Shown: positions 13,062 to 24,212, counted from the stretch's first letter. The stretch: DNA of 64,000 nucleotides from Simmondsia chinensis (GCA_018398585.1 JAGTTD010000011.1:14375346-14439345), one strand, 5' to 3'. Notes: generated from the sequence alone by a model not told the origin. A program made the numbers and translations.

Positions 13062-13290
13062 TAGCAATACACTGTCACCAGATCCCATTAGAACTTCAAA
13101 GTTAAGCGTGCTTGGGCAAGAGCAGTACCAGGACGGGTGACCTCCTAGGAAGGCCTCACCCTCGAGCTGGGGGCACTCAGAAACAGCCTCTCTTCAGGGG
13201 TAATACTCTTCAGGGAAAAGGCTGCGTACATCCGCACCCCTAGACCCTGCTTAGGTGGGAGCCCTTGGGGCACTGGGTATGGTGTTGCTT
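13062..13290 (+). mobile_element. SINE with 5S rRNA-like head and Au-like body
   Basis: 13062-13158 follows plant 5S rRNA from about its 15th base to near the end, including the internal control region (AGTTAAGCGTGCTTGGGC, ACGGGTGACCTCCT). It is joined to GGGGGCACTCAGAAACAGCC, AAGGCTGCGTACATCC and GGGAGCCCTTGGGGCACTGG, which match the conserved 3' half of plant Au-type SINEs. Thus the usual tRNA-like head is replaced by a 5S-like one. A second copy with the same junction exists at 57001-61260. It would be transcribed by RNA polymerase III from the 5S promoter and mobilised by a LINE. Target duplications were not found for this copy. It is not a functional 5S gene. Confidence 0.75.
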
Positions 13291-13385
13291 TCTCGCGTTG
13301 TACTTGAAATTCATACCCAAGTACACATCACCATAGTATACTCAAATTCAGTGATTCATCAACAAAATTACTATGTCGACATATG

Positions 13386-14356
13386 GTGAACGTGGACGGG
13401 GATGTCAACAACCGGATTAGTGTAGGCTAGCATAAGTGGAGGATCGCATCTGCAGTACTTTGAGATAGAAGGATCCCATTAAAGCTAAAGGAGAAATACT
13501 ACAAGACAGTAATGAGAATAGCTACGTACTAGGGGGTGGAGTGTTCGCAAATGAAACAACATCGCACACAGAAGATAAAGGTGGTGGAGATGAGGATGTT
13601 GCAGTGGATGTGCGGACATACAGGAAAGGATAGGATCAAGAACGACATTATAAGGGGCAAATTAGACGTCGCACCTATTGAAGATAAATTAAGGGAGCAG
13701 TGTTTGAGATGGTTCGAGCATGTTAGTAGGAGACCTTCCAACGTTCTAATCAGGTGATGCGAATAGCCCCATACTGCGCTATGGAGGAGAGGGAAAGGCA
13801 AGCCTAATAAGAGTACAGGCTGTACACGATCCGACAGGACCTCGCCCATCTAAACCTGTGGGAGGAGATGGCTTTTGATAGAGCGGGGTGGAGGGCTAGC
13901 ATAAGGGTAGCCGATATAGTGGCTTAGAGTAGTGCTTCCTTTATGGTTGGCACTAGTGTTTCTTGGTGTCTTAACTCCCTCTTTCGGCTATGGTTGGCGC
14001 TAGTGTTTCTTGGTGTCTTAACTCCCTCTTTCAGCGTAGGTATTTGAGTTCTTATTTGTTTATAGGTGCACCTGTATACGTGTGTACTTGCGGGCCTGTA
14101 GTGATTTTTCGTGAGTCTTGATTCATATCACTAAGCTAGTGTTGTGATTTGATTCTAATTCTATGTTGCTCTCATAGTTTCATGCGTTATGCTTCTAGGA
14201 TGACACGCTCTTTCGGTTGGGAGTTCTAGGAAATAACCTCGCTTTAGGGTAACACCCTAATGGGGGAAGGCTGCGTAAGTCCACCACCACCTCCCTAACC
14301 AACAAAACCCTGCTTTTGCAGGAGCCTTCGTGACATTGTTGTTGTTGTTGTTGTTC
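13386..14356 (+). mobile_element. LINE (L1-type) 3' fragment with reverse-transcriptase C-terminus
   Basis: Translation of 13440-13900 shows the end of a plant non-LTR reverse transcriptase: 'KWRIASAVL', 'PLKLKEKYYKTVMRIA', 'VEMRMLQWMCGHTGKDRIKN', 'REQCLRWFEHVSRRP' and 'LIERGGGLA', with a stop after MRIATY and frame breaks. The 3' part (14190-14335) shares GGGGAAGGCTGCGTAAGTCC and a CCCTGCTT..GGAGCC tail with the SINE bodies and ends in a (TTG)n run at 14336-14353. A direct duplication of about 50 bp (GGTTGGCACTAGTGTTTCTT) lies at 13938-14035. The 5' part of the LINE is absent, the usual 5' truncation. It sits inside palindrome-array DNA. Confidence 0.75.
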
Positions 14357-14463
14357 AGTGTCGTGATTCGTGTTCCCTCTTCAAGGTGTTCCTTGTATAT
14401 TCACACTTGTAATTAAATCATGTACTATTAATTTCCCTTGGATGTATATTCATGATATGGTGC

Positions 14464-14868
14464 TGTTAGCTTCCAATTAAGGATTGAAAGTCTAACCTAG
14501 TAGAAGAAAGAGTTAAGGTGAGAAGAGAAGTGAAAGGGGATGAGAAATAGAGAAAGAGATGAGAAAAGAGAGATAATTCCAAAAGGAAATCAGTTTATAT
14601 TTCATTGAATACCTGAATTATATGTTTAAGATCCTATTTATAGACCTTTAGACACAATGCAACAAGAACAACCGACTAAACCCCAAATAACAGCTTTTCC
14701 TGCCCATTTCTGCTGCAAGCCTCCAAGTTTGACCCGCGTTTGGCCAAAAACCTCCTTTGGCACCTAAAATCGACTTAACTAACTTCTAAAAACATACAAC
14801 TCAACATTTGGGACAATAACCAGCCACTGCTACAAGAAATTACAATTAAATTCTAACGATTCATAACA
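14464..14868 (-). repeat. gypsy-2 3' LTR
   Basis: 405 bp. Carries the purine-rich GAGATGAGA block and, on the minus strand, a TATAAATAGG box near 14634-14645 that would drive transcription in the 5' copy. Confidence 0.92.
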
Positions 14869-14884
14869 TTCCCTCCCTCTTGAG
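14869..14884 (-). other. gypsy-2 polypurine tract
   Basis: Minus strand reads CTCAAGAGGGAGGGAA immediately before the 3' LTR. Confidence 0.8.
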
Positions 14885-14934
14885 AAACTTCTTGTCCTCA
14901 AGAAGTGAAGCTTGGGAATTGGCTCTTCAAAAAA

Positions 14935-16300
14935 TTATTCCCAAGTCATCAAACTCTTGTTCAAGTTGCACCAAGTCACTAGTACCTCCTGCACAGCCCC
15001 GTGATTGTGCTGCAGCGTCCTCCTAGCCTTTACAGCAGCAAGTTGCAGCACTAGTAGCCTGTTCGTTTTTGCAGCAGGAGGTTCTCGAGCAGCTGCAGCA
15101 CCCTTCCTGACCTGCTTTTCAAGTAGGGACACATGAAACACGGGGTGAATGTATGAATGTGTAGGTAAGTCGAGCTTATAAGCAACATTGCCAATTTTCT
15201 CCAGAATTTTGTACGGGCCAAAGTATCGGACAATTAGCTTGACATTACATCTAAGAACCAAGGAGGACTGTCTATACGGTTGTAATTTAAGGTAGACCAT
15301 GTCACCAACGTCATAGCTTTTGTCTACCCTTTTCTTGTCTGCATAGTACTTCATTCGAGCTCGAGCTTGTTGGAGATTGTCCTTAAGCACTTGCATAAAT
15401 TGCTTCCTTTGCTGAACTAAATTAGTAGCTGCTGAATCGATCTTGCCCGGTTGTTACAGCAGCAAACGTGAAGGAGGTGGGAAACCATACAAAGCTTGAA
15501 AGGGTGAAGTGCCAATTGATGTATGGAAGTGAGTGTTGAACCAAAACTCAGCCAACGAGAGCCAATGATTCCACTTTTTGGGCCTTAAGAAGACCATACT
15601 TCGAAGGTATTGTTCCAAACACTGGTTGACTCGTTCGGTTTGGCCATCCGTTTGAGGATGATAAGAGGAACTAAGTGCCAATGTGGTGCCCAACAACTTG
15701 AACAACTCCCTCCAAAACGTGCTTGTGAAGATCTTGTCTCGATCCGACACAATGGATTGTGGCAATCCATGTAATTTGTAAATGTTGTCAAGGAAAATCC
15801 TAGCCAATTTTTCAGCCGTGACAGGTCGAGTGAGAGCAATGAAATGGCTATACTTGGTGAAACGATCCACCACTACCCAAATAACCTCCTTGCCTTCGAA
15901 TTTCGGCAGTCCTTCAATGAAATCCATGCTAATATGAATCCAAGCTCCATCCGGAATAGGAAGAGGTTAAAGTAGACCCTTGTAACGATGATCTCCCAAT
16001 TTCGTTTGTTAGCACACTTCACAGGACTTCACATAATCACTCACATCTTTTTTCATGCTCGGCCATGTAAAGTATGCTTTAATTCTTTGATAGGTGCCTT
16101 CTACACCAGCGTGACCTCCCCAAGAGCATCGTATGAGGTTTGGATGACTTGTTTTCTCAAATCAATGGCAGAACCCATGAACAGCTTGCCTTGAATTCGA
16201 ATCAAACCTTTCTGTACTGTAATATCAGTGTCTGCAGCAGCGTTTTTTGCATCTGAACTAAGCACAGCAGCATCTATTTTCTCCTGAGCAAAAATATCTC
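14935..16300 (-). pseudogene. gypsy-2 integrase with C-terminal GPY/chromodomain-like end
   Basis: Inserts the cDNA copy into chromosomes. After a zinc-finger remnant (about 16110-15990; final CEVC then an in-frame stop where QTK follows) the DDE core reads 'MDFIEGLPKFEGKEVIWVVV' (first Asp region), 'IVSDRDKIFTSTFW' (second Asp) and 'DGQTERVNQCLEQYLRS' (Glu). A stop at 15454 splits core and C-terminal part but the frame is the same. The C-terminal part has 'LIVRYFGPYKILEKIGNVAY' (GPF/GPY motif) and 'PVFHVSLL'. The last residues (VLVTWCNLNKSLMTWE) resemble a chromodomain core, which would target heterochromatin. Three acidic residues are present but the gene is broken. Confidence 0.85.
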
Positions 16301-16772
16301 CCTCATAGGACTTATGTAGCTCTTTCACCCATGAAGGTACTACCACGGAAATAACAATGCAAGTGCCCTGATCAGCATCCTCAAAACGCCTTGACAGTGC
16401 ATCTGCAGCTGCGTTTTCCTTGCCACTTCTATACTCGATGTCATAATCAAAGCCTAGCATCTTCATGAGACCTTTCTTTTGAGTTCTCGTCACAATCTTT
16501 TGTTCGAGGAGATACTTGAGGCTTTGGTGATCCGTTCGAATGATGAACTTGTGACCCTCCAAATAGTGCCTCCATTTCTCCACGGCTAAGAGAATTGCAA
16601 GGTACTCCTTCTCATACGTCGACATGGCTTGATGTTTGGAACTTAAATCTTGGCTCAAGTAAGTAATAGGCCTTCCCTTTTGAGAAAGAACAGCCCCTAT
16701 ACCAGTACCACTTGCATCGGTCTCCAAAACAAAGCTCTTCAGTTCGGCATTGTCAAAACTGGTGCAGCACAC
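16300..16772 (-). pseudogene. gypsy-2 RNase H
   Basis: Degrades RNA in the RNA/DNA hybrid. The frame shows 'SFVLETDASGTGIGAVLSQK' (first Asp), 'STYEKEYLAILLAVEKWRHY' (Glu), 'FIIRTDHQSLKYLL' (Asp) and 'NAAADALSRR', the conserved end. It lies in a different frame from the RT upstream, so a frameshift separates them. The same open frame continues into the spacer and stops at 16101, before the integrase zinc finger. Active-site residues look intact. Confidence 0.85.
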
Positions 16773-17700
16773 GTAGTGGCTTTAAGGGCTAAAAAAGTAG
16801 CTTGAGATCTCTCACTCCACTTAAAATCATCCTTCTTCAGGCGCTCGGTTAGGGGTTTGGTAATAGAACCATACCCCTTAATAAATTTTCTATAATACCC
16901 GGTCAATCCCAAAAATCCCCTCAATTGCTTCAAGGTGATCGGAATTGGCCAATCTTGCATTGCACGGATCTGACTAGGATCAGGAGATAGTCCCTCTTGT
17001 GAGATGATATGACCCAAATACTTGAGCTTATTTTGAGCAAACGAACATTTGGACAACTTTGCAAAGAACTTGTGTTGCCGCATCAATACAAACACTTGTC
17101 TGAGGTGAGTGAGATGAGAGTTATATGTTGAGCTGTAAATCAGTATGTTATCGAAGAAAATAAGCACTGACTTCCTCAGAAAAGGCTTGAAAACGTCATT
17201 CATGGCTGCTTGGAAAGTGGTCGGGGCATTTGTTAAACCAAAAGGCATAACAACGAACTCGAAATGGCCATGATGAGTTTGAAAAGCTGTCTTGTAGATA
17301 TCTGGCTCGAGAACCCTGATTTGATGATATCCTTGCCTCAAATCAAGCTTTGAAAAGAAGCATGCTCCATGTCGCTTATCAAGCAAGTCGTCTATGACCG
17401 GAATAGGAAACTTGTCTTTCACGGTTGACGCATTCAACCGACGGTAGTCAATACACATTCTGGCCGACCCATCCTTCTTTTTCACAAGGATCACAGGTGA
17501 AGTCAAAGGACTATGGCTCGGTCTAACGAAACTCATGTGAAGAAGCTCTTCAACCTGCCGCTTAATCTCTGTCTTTGGCCGTGTGGGTATCGGTATGGCC
17601 TAATCTTGAGCGGCTCAGCATTACCACGCAATGGAATGGCATGGTCTACACTCCTTTGAGGAGGAAGACTCTTAGGCTCCTCAAAAATGTCCCCAAATTC
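16739..17700 (-). pseudogene. gypsy-2 reverse transcriptase, FDD changed to FDN
   Basis: Conserved blocks are visible: '[20 protein letters not shown]', '[15 protein letters not shown]', '[18 protein letters not shown]', '[16 protein letters not shown]', '[19 protein letters not shown]'. The catalytic box reads [10 protein letters not shown]: the second Asp of the (Y/F)xDD motif is Asn (codon at 17149-17147), which should abolish catalysis. The linker before the RT (VDEFGDIFEEPKSLPP...RPYRYPH) is frameshifted near 17590. Polymerises cDNA from the tRNA primer in an active element. Confidence 0.9.
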
Positions 17701-17712
17701 ATCAACTAAGGT

Positions 17713-18276
17713 CTACACCTCCTGTTGAATGGCCTGCTGCAGCTCAACCGAAGATAACATGAACAATTGACCAATCCATTGTATTGCCTTCTTCTTGATT
17801 CCATTGTGCACACTTTTGCCATCAATTAACTTGAGATGAGCCTCCTCTGACATACCTTTCAAGGACACTTTGGTGCCATGAACCTCAAATGCCACGGTCA
17901 TCTTATCAAAATCAAATATAACCGGGTTGAAGGTCCTCATCCAATCCACCCCAAGCACCATATCACAACCACACAAAGGAAGAACTCTGAAATCAAAGGT
18001 GAAGTGATGTTCTTGCATAGACCATGGGAATGCTATGCACTTGTTATGAATTGTTAACGAATTGCCATCAGCCACCATCACTTGTAAAGGATGAGTCTTT
18101 ATTGCTTCATGCTTAACCTTCTTACTCAACTTGGGATCGATGAAGCTATGTGTGCTTCCACTATCAATGAGAATAATGATGGAATGTTTTCCAGCCTTGC
18201 CTCTAATTTTGATAGTGTTATGAGCTCCACTCCCGGTTAAAGCCTTCATTGATATTTCCACTTCATCTTCACTCAA
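17713..18276 (-). pseudogene. gypsy-2 aspartic protease
   Basis: 187-residue open segment with the pepsin-type active site 'IIILIDSGSTHSFIDPKL' and the later 'CDMVLGVDWMRTFNPV' block typical of plant gypsy proteases. It would cleave the Gag-Pol polyprotein as a dimer. The frame differs from gag (its end overlaps the gag frame by four bases), so a frameshift near 18340 has separated what was probably one polyprotein. Confidence 0.85.
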
Positions 18277-19763
18277 ATCCTCTTGTGAAGAGTCTCCAAC
18301 ATTGTCAATCTCTGCTGCCGATTGCTCACTGTCTGACGGATCCCTTTAGCACACATTAATGCTTGTGTTTTGCACCTATGTCTAGGCTGATATGGCTGGT
18401 TACAACGGAAGCAAAGTCTTATCGAGCTTCTGTCCACAGCACGCTTAAAACCTATACCAGAACTTGCTCTCGGTTGTGATTTGAATTTCCTGCTCAGTTG
18501 CTTGAACTTGTCACTCGATTGGACATGAGTAGCTTCAATCAATTTTGCCTTGTTATAGGCACCTGACAAGGTCTTAGGGCTAATGGCGTTCACCATGTTT
18601 TTGATCCTAGGCTTTAATCCACTTATAAAGCAAGAAACATAATATGACTTGGCATCCTCGGGAGCTATAGTCAAAACGGATAACAAATTGGCTCTTAAGT
18701 TCTCAAACCTAAGCATATACTCTTTCACGGTTGTAGTTTGGGATAATTTGTTAAAGTTATCCGCAACATCCGTTGATTCCCCTTCTCCATAGCGTTCACA
18801 CATTTCTTCTACGAATTGGTCCCAAGAAAGGTTCGGTTTGCTCTTCAACAGACTATAGTACCAAACCTCATGTTCACCATGTAGATGCACTGCAGCTAAT
18901 TGGAGCTTTTCATCATCAGGTATGCTATAATACATGAAATACCAGTCACACCTTCTCAGCCAAGATTTCGGTAGTTTTCCATCAAAAGGATCAATTTTGA
19001 CTCTTGGCTGCCTGTAATTACCACTCCTACCACCGGATATAATGTCATTACTCACTGTTCTATGTTGGCAATGTCGATCAGGAGGTCTGTCCAGATGTTC
19101 GAGCTCATCAAAATCAGTTCTGTGTTGCCAAGCCGAATTCTGTGGCATGTTACTGCAGTCAGCATTCAAAGCCTCAGGTCTGCAATGTACCTGTCCAGAA
19201 GCTCGATCCTACTTATCTACATCAAATTCAAGTTGCAAGGGCTGATTTTCAGCTGATCTGATATTAATAGAAGGTCCTACAGTCGGCTGCACTATCGGAG
19301 ATTTGCCTCAGTTCCTCACCAGACTTTCAGGCCTGTCAACGTTAACTTGCTGCTGATCGGTTTCCATCTGATGAAAAATCTGACTTGCAGGCTTCAAAAT
19401 CGCATCAACACTTGATTCTCCTTGTTTATTAACCTGATCTTGCAATTTTACAATTTTCTCTTTAATTTGTTGCAATCGTGCATCTTTATCCAACATCAAT
19501 TTTAGCATTTGCTGAATGCCGTCATTTTGTTGTTTAATCTCGAGGCTATGCTGATCAAACTTCGCATCCTGCCGATCAAACCTTGCATTCAGCTGTTCGA
19601 ACTTGTCATTCAACTCCCGATGGTGATCAATTGATGCAACAACATCATAACTCGTAACTGCAGCAACAAAATCCAATCTAGAACCTGGCGCATTGGCACC
19701 TCCAGCTCCAGATGTGGTTCTCACGCCTTCGATCAAATTTTTCTTTGATTTTGCCAGCCTCAA
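18273..19763 (-). pseudogene. gypsy-2 gag (capsid and zinc knuckle), stops present
   Basis: One frame runs from 19763 with stops at 19308 and near 19209. The N-terminal region is coiled coil (NDKFEQLNARFDRQDAKFDQ). The capsid core includes 'PRVKIDPFDGKLPKSWLRRC', 'AAVHLHGEHEVWYYSLLKS' and 'TTVKEYMLRFENLRANLLSV', the retrotransposon-gag pattern. The zinc knuckle is LCFRCNQPYQPRHRCK, the spacing common in plant chromoviruses. The start is not certain; 'TTSGAGG' near the N-terminus corresponds to 'TRSG' in gypsy-3 gag. The product would package the element RNA. Confidence 0.85.
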
Positions 19764-19786
19764 TCAATCAATTGATTGCTTGAACC

Positions 19787-19800
19787 GGCTCTGATACCAA
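19787..19800 (-). other. gypsy-2 primer-binding site
   Basis: Minus strand reads TTGGTATCAGAGCC, complementary to the 3' end of plant initiator-Met tRNA, one base from the 5' LTR. Confidence 0.92.
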
Positions 19801-19801
19801 T

Positions 19802-20202
19802 TGTTAGCTTCCAATTAAGGATTGAAAGTCTAACTTAGTAGAAGAAAGAGTTAAGTTGAGAAGAGAAGTGAAAGGGGATGAGACATAGAGAAAGAGATGA
19901 GAAAAGAAAGATAATTCCAAAAGGAAATCAGTTTATATTTCATTGAATACCTGAATTACTTGTTTAAGATCCTATTTATAGACCTTTGGACACAATGCAA
20001 CAAGAACAACCGACTAAACCCCAAATAATAGCTTTTCCCGCCCATTTCTGCGGCAAGCATCCAAGTTTGACCCGCGTTTGACCAAAAACCTCCTTTGGCC
20101 CCTAAAATCGACTTAACTTCTATTAACATACAACTCATCATTTGGGACAATAACCAGCCACTGCTACTAGAAATTACAATTAAATTCTAACGATTCATAA
20201 CA
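19802..20202 (-). repeat. gypsy-2 5' LTR
   Basis: 401 bp, partner of 14464-14868, with TATA-like TATAAATAGG on the minus strand. Confidence 0.92.
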
Positions 20203-20330
20203 GGTGCTTAGATTTGCACATAAATTTATTTGTATAAACATCACTCCTAGATTGGGTGGCATTGACTAAGTCTCTCACTTGCATGTATTCCTTTTGTCTC
20301 GCCTAGGTCCCTAATACTATGTTTACAAAT
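20203..20330 (+). pseudogene. fragment of a P-type gene 3' region
   Basis: GGTGCTTAGATTTGCACATAA and the following CATCACTCCTAGATTGGGTGG match P4 at about 48030-48130 closely. This is the half of the gypsy-2 target that lies right of the insertion. No frame is preserved. Confidence 0.55.
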
Positions 20331-20479
20331 ACTAAACATAATTATATTAAAATTTTGGGCATATTATTTTTCTTCAATTGTTATATATTAATGTGGATTA
20401 TATAAAAAATGAATGAAGTTAAATATTAATTAATTAGGATAATTAGCAATTATTTGGTTTGAAAAGAAATTAAATGGTT

Positions 20480-21920
20480 AAAATTAACTATTTAAAAAGT
20501 GCAACAATATATTTTCTGAGTAAAAGGGTAGTGATTCTGATGACATGATTTGAGATTTTGAGTAAAAGTGTGCCGACACACAAAGTATGTATTTGTTGAT
20601 ATTGAGTGCATTGATTGTGATTCCCAGTACAGTTAATTCTACACATTGAACCCTTGTGTCGACCTACTTTGGTGAATTTGAGTGTATGTTTTTTGATATT
20701 AAGTACATAGCCAGTTATTCGGAGTACACTATGTGTGTCAACATACAAAAACTATATGTCGACAAACAGGATTATTGTATACAGTATACTAGAGTTCACC
20801 ATGTTTTTAATTATGAATTTTGAAATTTGAAATTTGAATTTGGAGCCGTTGTCGGTATTTCCAAAAACTTTTTTTTTTAAATTCTTGCCTCATTTTATCA
20901 TTTTACCGCACACTTCAATGTTCTCTTTCCTACTCACTTGCATACAAGTATTTGCTCTGAATATGTAAAGTTCGAAGTTCCAAATATTTTCTGCTTGTAA
21001 AAGTTTGTGGAAGTTCAATGTTCTGTACTGAACGGTCGTTGACTGCCCCCCCAATTTCTTCTTTGTTTACAGGATTTCCTCCTAGATCACCTCCCCCATT
21101 TCTTCAGCCACCATGTTAGCCTCACTCATCTCTTGGTCCGTCTGATCGCTCGAGGCGAACGTCACGTTCGCGTCATTGACTTCGATGAGTTCCAGAAGTT
21201 TTTGTGTGTTTTTTAATTGTCAAACTCAAACTCACCCACGTATGTAAACTTCTCGAACTTATCAAAGTCAACGATGCGAACATGATGTTCGCCTCGAGCG
21301 ATCAGATGGATCGATTGGTAAGTGAGGATAAAATGGTTATAGAAGAAACGGAGGAGGTGATCCCTCATAAAGAAAGAATAAACGGGGGCGAGGAAACGAC
21401 CGTAGCAGCAGTACAACAAGTCCTGCACAATTCGCACAAGTTTAGAAAAGGTTATGAATATATTTTCTTTTATATTTGTACGTACCCTATTTCACGGCCT
21501 ATTTAGCGTTCAAAAAAAAGATATTTTCACGACCCATTTACACTCATGTACTCAACAAATTTTATTGTCAAAATCAAATGCGTGTCGACATACACAGAAT
21601 GTTTGTCCACACACGATTTTTTGGGAGCGTTAATTTTAATTACTTGGTTAGTATTTTGAGGAACATGTACTCAAGATCGGCAGTTACTCAAAATCAATTT
21701 TGTTACGTGTCGACACACATATACTCTATGTTGACACAATTATGTTTGAATGAGTTGTGATGTTGATTGCATTTTAGTACATGGGTTGTGATTAGAGTAC
21801 ATGGGTGGTACTTCGAGTACGTGATAACTAATTTTGTGTACATGTACTAAAAATTTACCAAAAAATCAAAATTAGATATGTGTTGACACTCAATTTATGT
21901 GTGTCGACACACACCTTAAA
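20480..21920. repeat. palindrome array II, left flank of element copy A
   Basis: Exact GTGTCGACAC at 21707 and 21901 and many diverged copies (20570, 20655, 20735, 21585, 21720 areas). Interspersed phrases read GAGTACATGGGTGGTACTTC and TTGTGATTAGAGTACATGG, i.e. the opposite orientation to those at the right end of copy A (26690-26900). Contains the inverted repeat 21060-21445. The array ends just before the transcribed part of copy A. Confidence 0.78.
21060..21445. repeat. head-to-head inverted repeat of a P-type C-terminal coding piece
   Basis: Minus strand from about 21215 to 21060 and plus strand from about 21245 to 21440 encode the same peptide: 'LLELIEVNDANVTFASSDQ' versus 'LLELIKVNDANMMFASSDQ', continuing RLVSEDKMV / EMSEANMV. 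The two arms face away from a short centre near 21230. A diverged, more widely spaced pair occurs at 27660-28235, so the arrangement belongs to the element family. Confidence 0.65.
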
Positions 21921-22649
21921 AGTACTCAAAATTACTCGCTTTTTATTCCCCTCGGTCTCCTCTCACTCCTACCTATCTCTTTTTATTGGGGATCCAGCGA
22001 CCGACTTCAACCCTCTACGAGTATCACCGGCTGTCCCATATGGATACTTCAACACCATTGTTAGTGTTTGCAGACTATGTCCTCTTTTATCTCAATGTAC
22101 TCCTAACTTTTAGTATATATTACTTGTTTTGTTCCCAAGTATGTGGATTAAGATTATATTTTCGTCTTTTTAGTGTTTATGTAATGTTGAGTTTTGTAGG
22201 TTTGGATTATATTTGGTTTCATTTGTTTTTTACTGTTGGGGTTTTGCTTTTGGCTTCATTTGTGGTTATTTGGCATCTAATACAACAAAATCTTTCATAT
22301 ATTTTCTATCTTTGGTTTTTTGAAATTTTTTTTTGTTTAAATTTATTTTTATACATGATATACATGATAGGTGGTTAGGGTGAAATTTATTGCTGCTGTT
22401 GGAGTGGGTTTTATTGGGTTTTAATTGTTTACCATGTATTTGACTTTATTGGGCTTCTAATACAACAAAATCAGCCATTTGTTTTACATACCCTAGGTTT
22501 TATAAATGCTTTTGAGTTTATATTGTAATAGGTGGTTAGGATTGAAATTTCTTGTTGATGTTGTAGTGGGTTTTGTTGAGTTTTGCATGTTTAGCTTGTA
22601 TTTGGTTTCATTCTATAGTTCTATCAATCAAAATGTTTTATTTTGGTGA

Positions 22650-23065
22650 GTAGTGCTGTAGAGGCAAAGGACTCAGAAGATAAGATGGTCAATAAAGGGC
22701 CAAGAAATGCATTTGCTATATTTTGGCGAGCATCACTTTATATTGTGTTCTTCATTCTATCTATAAGATGAAGCTAATTGTTTATATTCCATCATGTAGT
22801 GAAAAAATGAAGACGGAGAACAATCAAATAGTGTTGTCGGATGAAAAATTTGTAAAGCCAATTGTAATTTAGTATAGTCTCAAATAATGTGACATCTTTC
22901 ATTGTTAGTGGATTGATTACGTTTACGTTTTTAGTGGTTAATGAGGGTGAGCAAGATATGGAAGACTTTGCCTAAAGAGGAGAATGAACAGTACATACTT
23001 GAGTCAAAGAACAGCTCAAGAATGTACTGAAGTCAAAAAAATGAAAAGCCATCCAAGGCAAGGGT
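22650..23065 (+). pseudogene. copy A HMG-box exons
   Basis: Three exon-like pieces: 'KMVNKGPRNAFAIFWRA' (about 22680-22730), 'EKMKTENNQIVLSDEKF' (22800-22860) and 'VSKIWKTLPKEENEQYILES' (22948-23010). Together they follow the plant HMGB box: PKRP.(S/N)AF..F at the start and WK.L..EE...Y...A/S at helix III. The last piece has a TGA after RMY where copy B has Gln. Splitting of the box over small exons is how I recall plant HMGB genes, which suggests capture of a host gene with its introns. HMG boxes bend DNA with little sequence specificity. Confidence 0.65.
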
Positions 23066-23139
23066 AATACATGTTAAAAAATTGAAGCTTTTTTTTTATT
23101 TTTTATTATAGGTGAGAATATAATTACACTTATTAATAT

Positions 23140-23750
23140 TTAGGTATGTACACATTGTGCTCCAAAGTGGGTTATAGAACTGATGAAGGGATTGTCTGAA
23201 GAACAGCGGACTGCCATCGATGCTTTGGGCTTGGGTGGTTTGATGGACGTAAAATGCAAAACCATTAACATGAATATGTGTATAAGTGTAATTGACCAAT
23301 TTGACCCGATGTCACTATGTTTCTCCCATTCAAATAATAACATTTTTTTTGACCGAACAAGATGTCGAGGAGATTTTGGGATTCCAAAACAAAGGTTTTG
23401 AGATTGATGATTGCGAAGATGAACCAAGGCTGAATAGCTTGTACGATGAGTTTGGCGGTCGGACATGTAGTCAAATGGAAGAAGAACTATTCACCCACGG
23501 TATTGTTGATGACCGATTCGAAGTGCTAGTGGTTCTGTACACATTGACTGCATTTTTGTGTCCATCCGCGAGACTAAACCTGAAGAAGTCATTGTTCAAA
23601 TTTGTAGTTGACACCAAAAAGACATCGGGTGTAAATTGGGCGAAAGTTGTATATAACGGAATTATAGACGGCGCTTTGGAGTACAAAAGGAGCCAAAAAA
23701 GAGTGAATGGACACATTTACTTATTCACGGTAAGTACATCTCTTGCTTAA
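23140..23750 (+). pseudogene. copy A plant Ulp1-MULE domain (DUF1985-like)
   Basis: 'CAPKWVIELMKGLSEEQRTA' leads to 'GFGGL'-type GLGGLMDVKC, then, after a frameshift in a run of eight T at about 23344-23351, 'EQDVEEILGFQNKGFEIDD', 'YTLTAFLCPSARLNLKKSLF' and 'VNWAKVVYNGIIDGALE'. This series (cysteine/His start, 'FGGLL', 'V..+FGLPN', 'LCPT', 'NWA') is standard in the N-terminal half of plant Ulp1-type transposon proteins. Its role is unknown. A splice donor (CACGGTAAGT) follows at about 23728. Confidence 0.7.
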
Positions 23751-24212
23751 TTGTTATTGTATTTCCGCGTAATATATGTTTTAATTTCTCTTGCCTTGTT
23801 AAATGTACTAGATTTTTTTTGGCGAGTGCTCACTCGATGGACGTGAGTTGATGCCCCCTCAACTCGAACAAATCCTCATTGTGTCTTTTGGATGGATGCA
23901 GAAGTGAAGGTTAAGAAAGGGTGCATTCTTTGGGCGTACAAATCGTTTGGTGATGCCAAGGTAATACATAATATATGGTCGTTTTTGTATTTACTCTGCT
24001 CACATACGTGATTTGTTTTAATTTTGAGTGCCTGGTGATATACTGTTCTCGAAGGACCCTACCGAGGGAATAACTACCCCTCCTCTAGCAGTCGTACCTT
24101 CAGCTCCGTCATGTGCTAATTTGGGCGAAAGAGTTGAGGATGAGCATCAAGGTCCAATTGAAGAGGTTGGTGGTAATAAATATTTCACGTGTTGTAAGGA
24201 TTTTACTGATGC

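Larger units (their letters stand above)
14464..20202 (-). mobile_element. gypsy-2: full-length Ty3/gypsy (chromovirus-like) element, inactive
   Basis: LTRs at 14464-14868 and 19802-20202 (TGTTAG...CATAACA), perfect 5-bp target duplication GGTGC at 14459-14463 and 20203-20207, intact primer site and polypurine tract. Minus-strand gene order is gag, protease, reverse transcriptase, RNase H, integrase with a weak C-terminal chromodomain-like end, the Ty3/gypsy order. LTRs differ by roughly 15 substitutions plus a small indel by eye. Several frameshifts, stops and a catalytic substitution in the RT make it dead. It inserted into DNA of the P-type family: 20208-20310 matches the P4 region at 48030. 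Confidence 0.95.

Noticed and set aside
13062..13158. Functional 5S rRNA gene
   Set aside because: The 5S-like part is incomplete and diverged, joined to a SINE body, and not in a tandem 5S array.
14935..15010. Clear chromodomain on gypsy-2 integrase
   Set aside because: Only a short WCNLNKSLMTWE-like core is visible; too little to claim a full chromodomain, so kept as 'chromodomain-like'.
19787..19800. Fragment of a tRNA gene
   Set aside because: It is the LTR-adjacent primer-binding site complementary to initiator-Met tRNA; no tRNA body is present.
21986..22378. Plus-strand 130-codon hydrophobic ORF, possible membrane protein
   Set aside because: T-rich leader/intron DNA of copy A; the counterpart in copy B (28686-29054) has unrelated residues, so it is not conserved as protein.
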